Assembly: GCA_947475465.1 (NCBI GenBank)
Contig: CANJLK010000021.1
Location: 1 to 51,820 of the forward strand
Length of the DNA stretch: 51,820 nt
Source of the DNA: Caulobacteraceae bacterium
GTDB lineage: Bacteria; Pseudomonadota; Alphaproteobacteria; Caulobacterales; Caulobacteraceae
Reading direction: 5' to 3'
In this document: positions 51,614-51,820 of the stretch, piece after piece
Layout of the letters: every line of letters begins with the position of its first letter
Numbering within the stretch: position 1 is the stretch's first letter
Made by a program: the position numbers and the translations under genes
Notes under the pieces: generated by a model
What the model saw: only the letters and a program-made list of their open reading frames with translations
The model's database searches: none
What the model was told of the DNA's origin: nothing

Positions 51614-51820
51614 ATGGAGACCAAGCCGCCGCTGACCGTATTGCTCGCCACCCCGAGGGGCTTCTGCGCCGGGGTGGACCGGGCGATCCAGATCGTCGAG
51701 CGGGCGCTCGCGAAATCTGGCGCGCCGGTCTCTGTGCGCCACGAGATCGTCCACAACCGCCATGTGGTGGAGCGGCTGAAGCGGCTGGGCGCGGTCTTCG
51801 TGGAGGAACTGGACGAGTGC
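51614..51820 (+). CDS. ispH: 4-Hydroxy-3-methylbut-2-enyl diphosphate reductase, N-terminal fragment
   Basis: The window ends in the gene; 69 codons are present. [20 protein letters not shown] holds the first iron-sulfur cysteine (Cys18), and [20 protein letters not shown] has the substrate-binding His. This is the last enzyme of the MEP isoprenoid pathway, releasing IPP and DMAPP. Confidence 0.95.
   Translation, partial: METKPPLTVLLATPRGFCAGVDRAIQIVERALAKSGAPVSVRHEIVHNRHVVERLKRLGAVFVEELDEC

Noticed and set aside
1..51820. CRISPR array, complete prophage, insertion sequence or rRNA/tRNA genes
   Set aside because: Nothing found on reading both strands. The repeats seen are palindromic intergenic elements or in-gene arrays, not spacer-separated direct repeats, and no transposase or integrase is encoded.

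Overview
The window is high-GC alphaproteobacterial chromosome, most likely from Caulobacteraceae (Caulobacter/Phenylobacterium type). The evidence is the F0 operon order atpI-B-E-F'-F kept apart from any F1 genes, a tandem glycine riboswitch ahead of gcvT-gcvH-gcvPA-gcvPB, a GTTC-N7-GTTC LexA-type box, several G/C-rich palindromic intergenic repeats, and many aerobic catabolic genes. I see no rRNA, tRNA, CRISPR array, insertion sequence or complete prophage.

Layout. 1-357 is the 3' end of smc. About 470-3250 is an A/T-rich island holding two genes whose products both begin with a GYF_2 domain; the upstream one (RDD membrane protein) is broken by a one-base frameshift. At 3256-3879 a helical protein gene has a LexA-type box directly against its ATG. 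A two-domain SnoaL-like protein and a hybrid histidine kinase follow. 6885-16383 is a catabolic block: two cysteine-poor CMD/AhpD-like proteins, a TauD and two PhyH oxygenases, two acyl-CoA dehydrogenases, an NDP-forming acyl-CoA synthetase and a MaoC hydratase. The CMD-like and PhyH genes occur as paralogous pairs, and the two phyH genes share a conserved upstream block.

16402-23057 holds a Tat-exported nucleoside hydrolase diverging from an NCS1 permease, an orphan PaoC/YagR-type molybdenum hydroxylase subunit, and an arsR-arsC-aquaporin operon with no efflux pump gene. 23256-25875 is the F0 ATP synthase operon. 26427-31326 is the glycine cleavage operon with its riboswitch. 31476-35640 carries small conserved genes, exonuclease III and the 3' remnant of a PEP-CTERM protein gene. 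35681-40918 has a terminase-small-subunit-like orphan gene, then a cupin-crotonase-molybdopterin oxidoreductase operon and a UspA protein. 41962-44335 encodes a PAS hybrid kinase overlapped by a single-domain response regulator. 44443-45555 has an SRAP protein and two small genes. 45732-48664 is a VOC / phosphotransferase / LLM-oxidoreductase run. 48823-51296 is argS with a secreted protein gene, bracketed by two copies of a long palindromic repeat. The window ends in the start of ispH.

How it fits together. The housekeeping genes are ordinary. The catabolic blocks look like oxidation of a bulky hydrophobic carboxylate: CoA activation, heteromeric acyl-CoA dehydrogenase, enoyl-CoA hydration, and Fe(II)/2-oxoglutarate hydroxylation. 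The substrate cannot be read from the sequence. The parts most worth a second look are the GYF_2 membrane protease pair, the duplicated CMD/PhyH modules with a shared operator-like motif, the putative leaderless LexA-controlled gene, and the orphan terminase-like gene beside the PEP-CTERM remnant.
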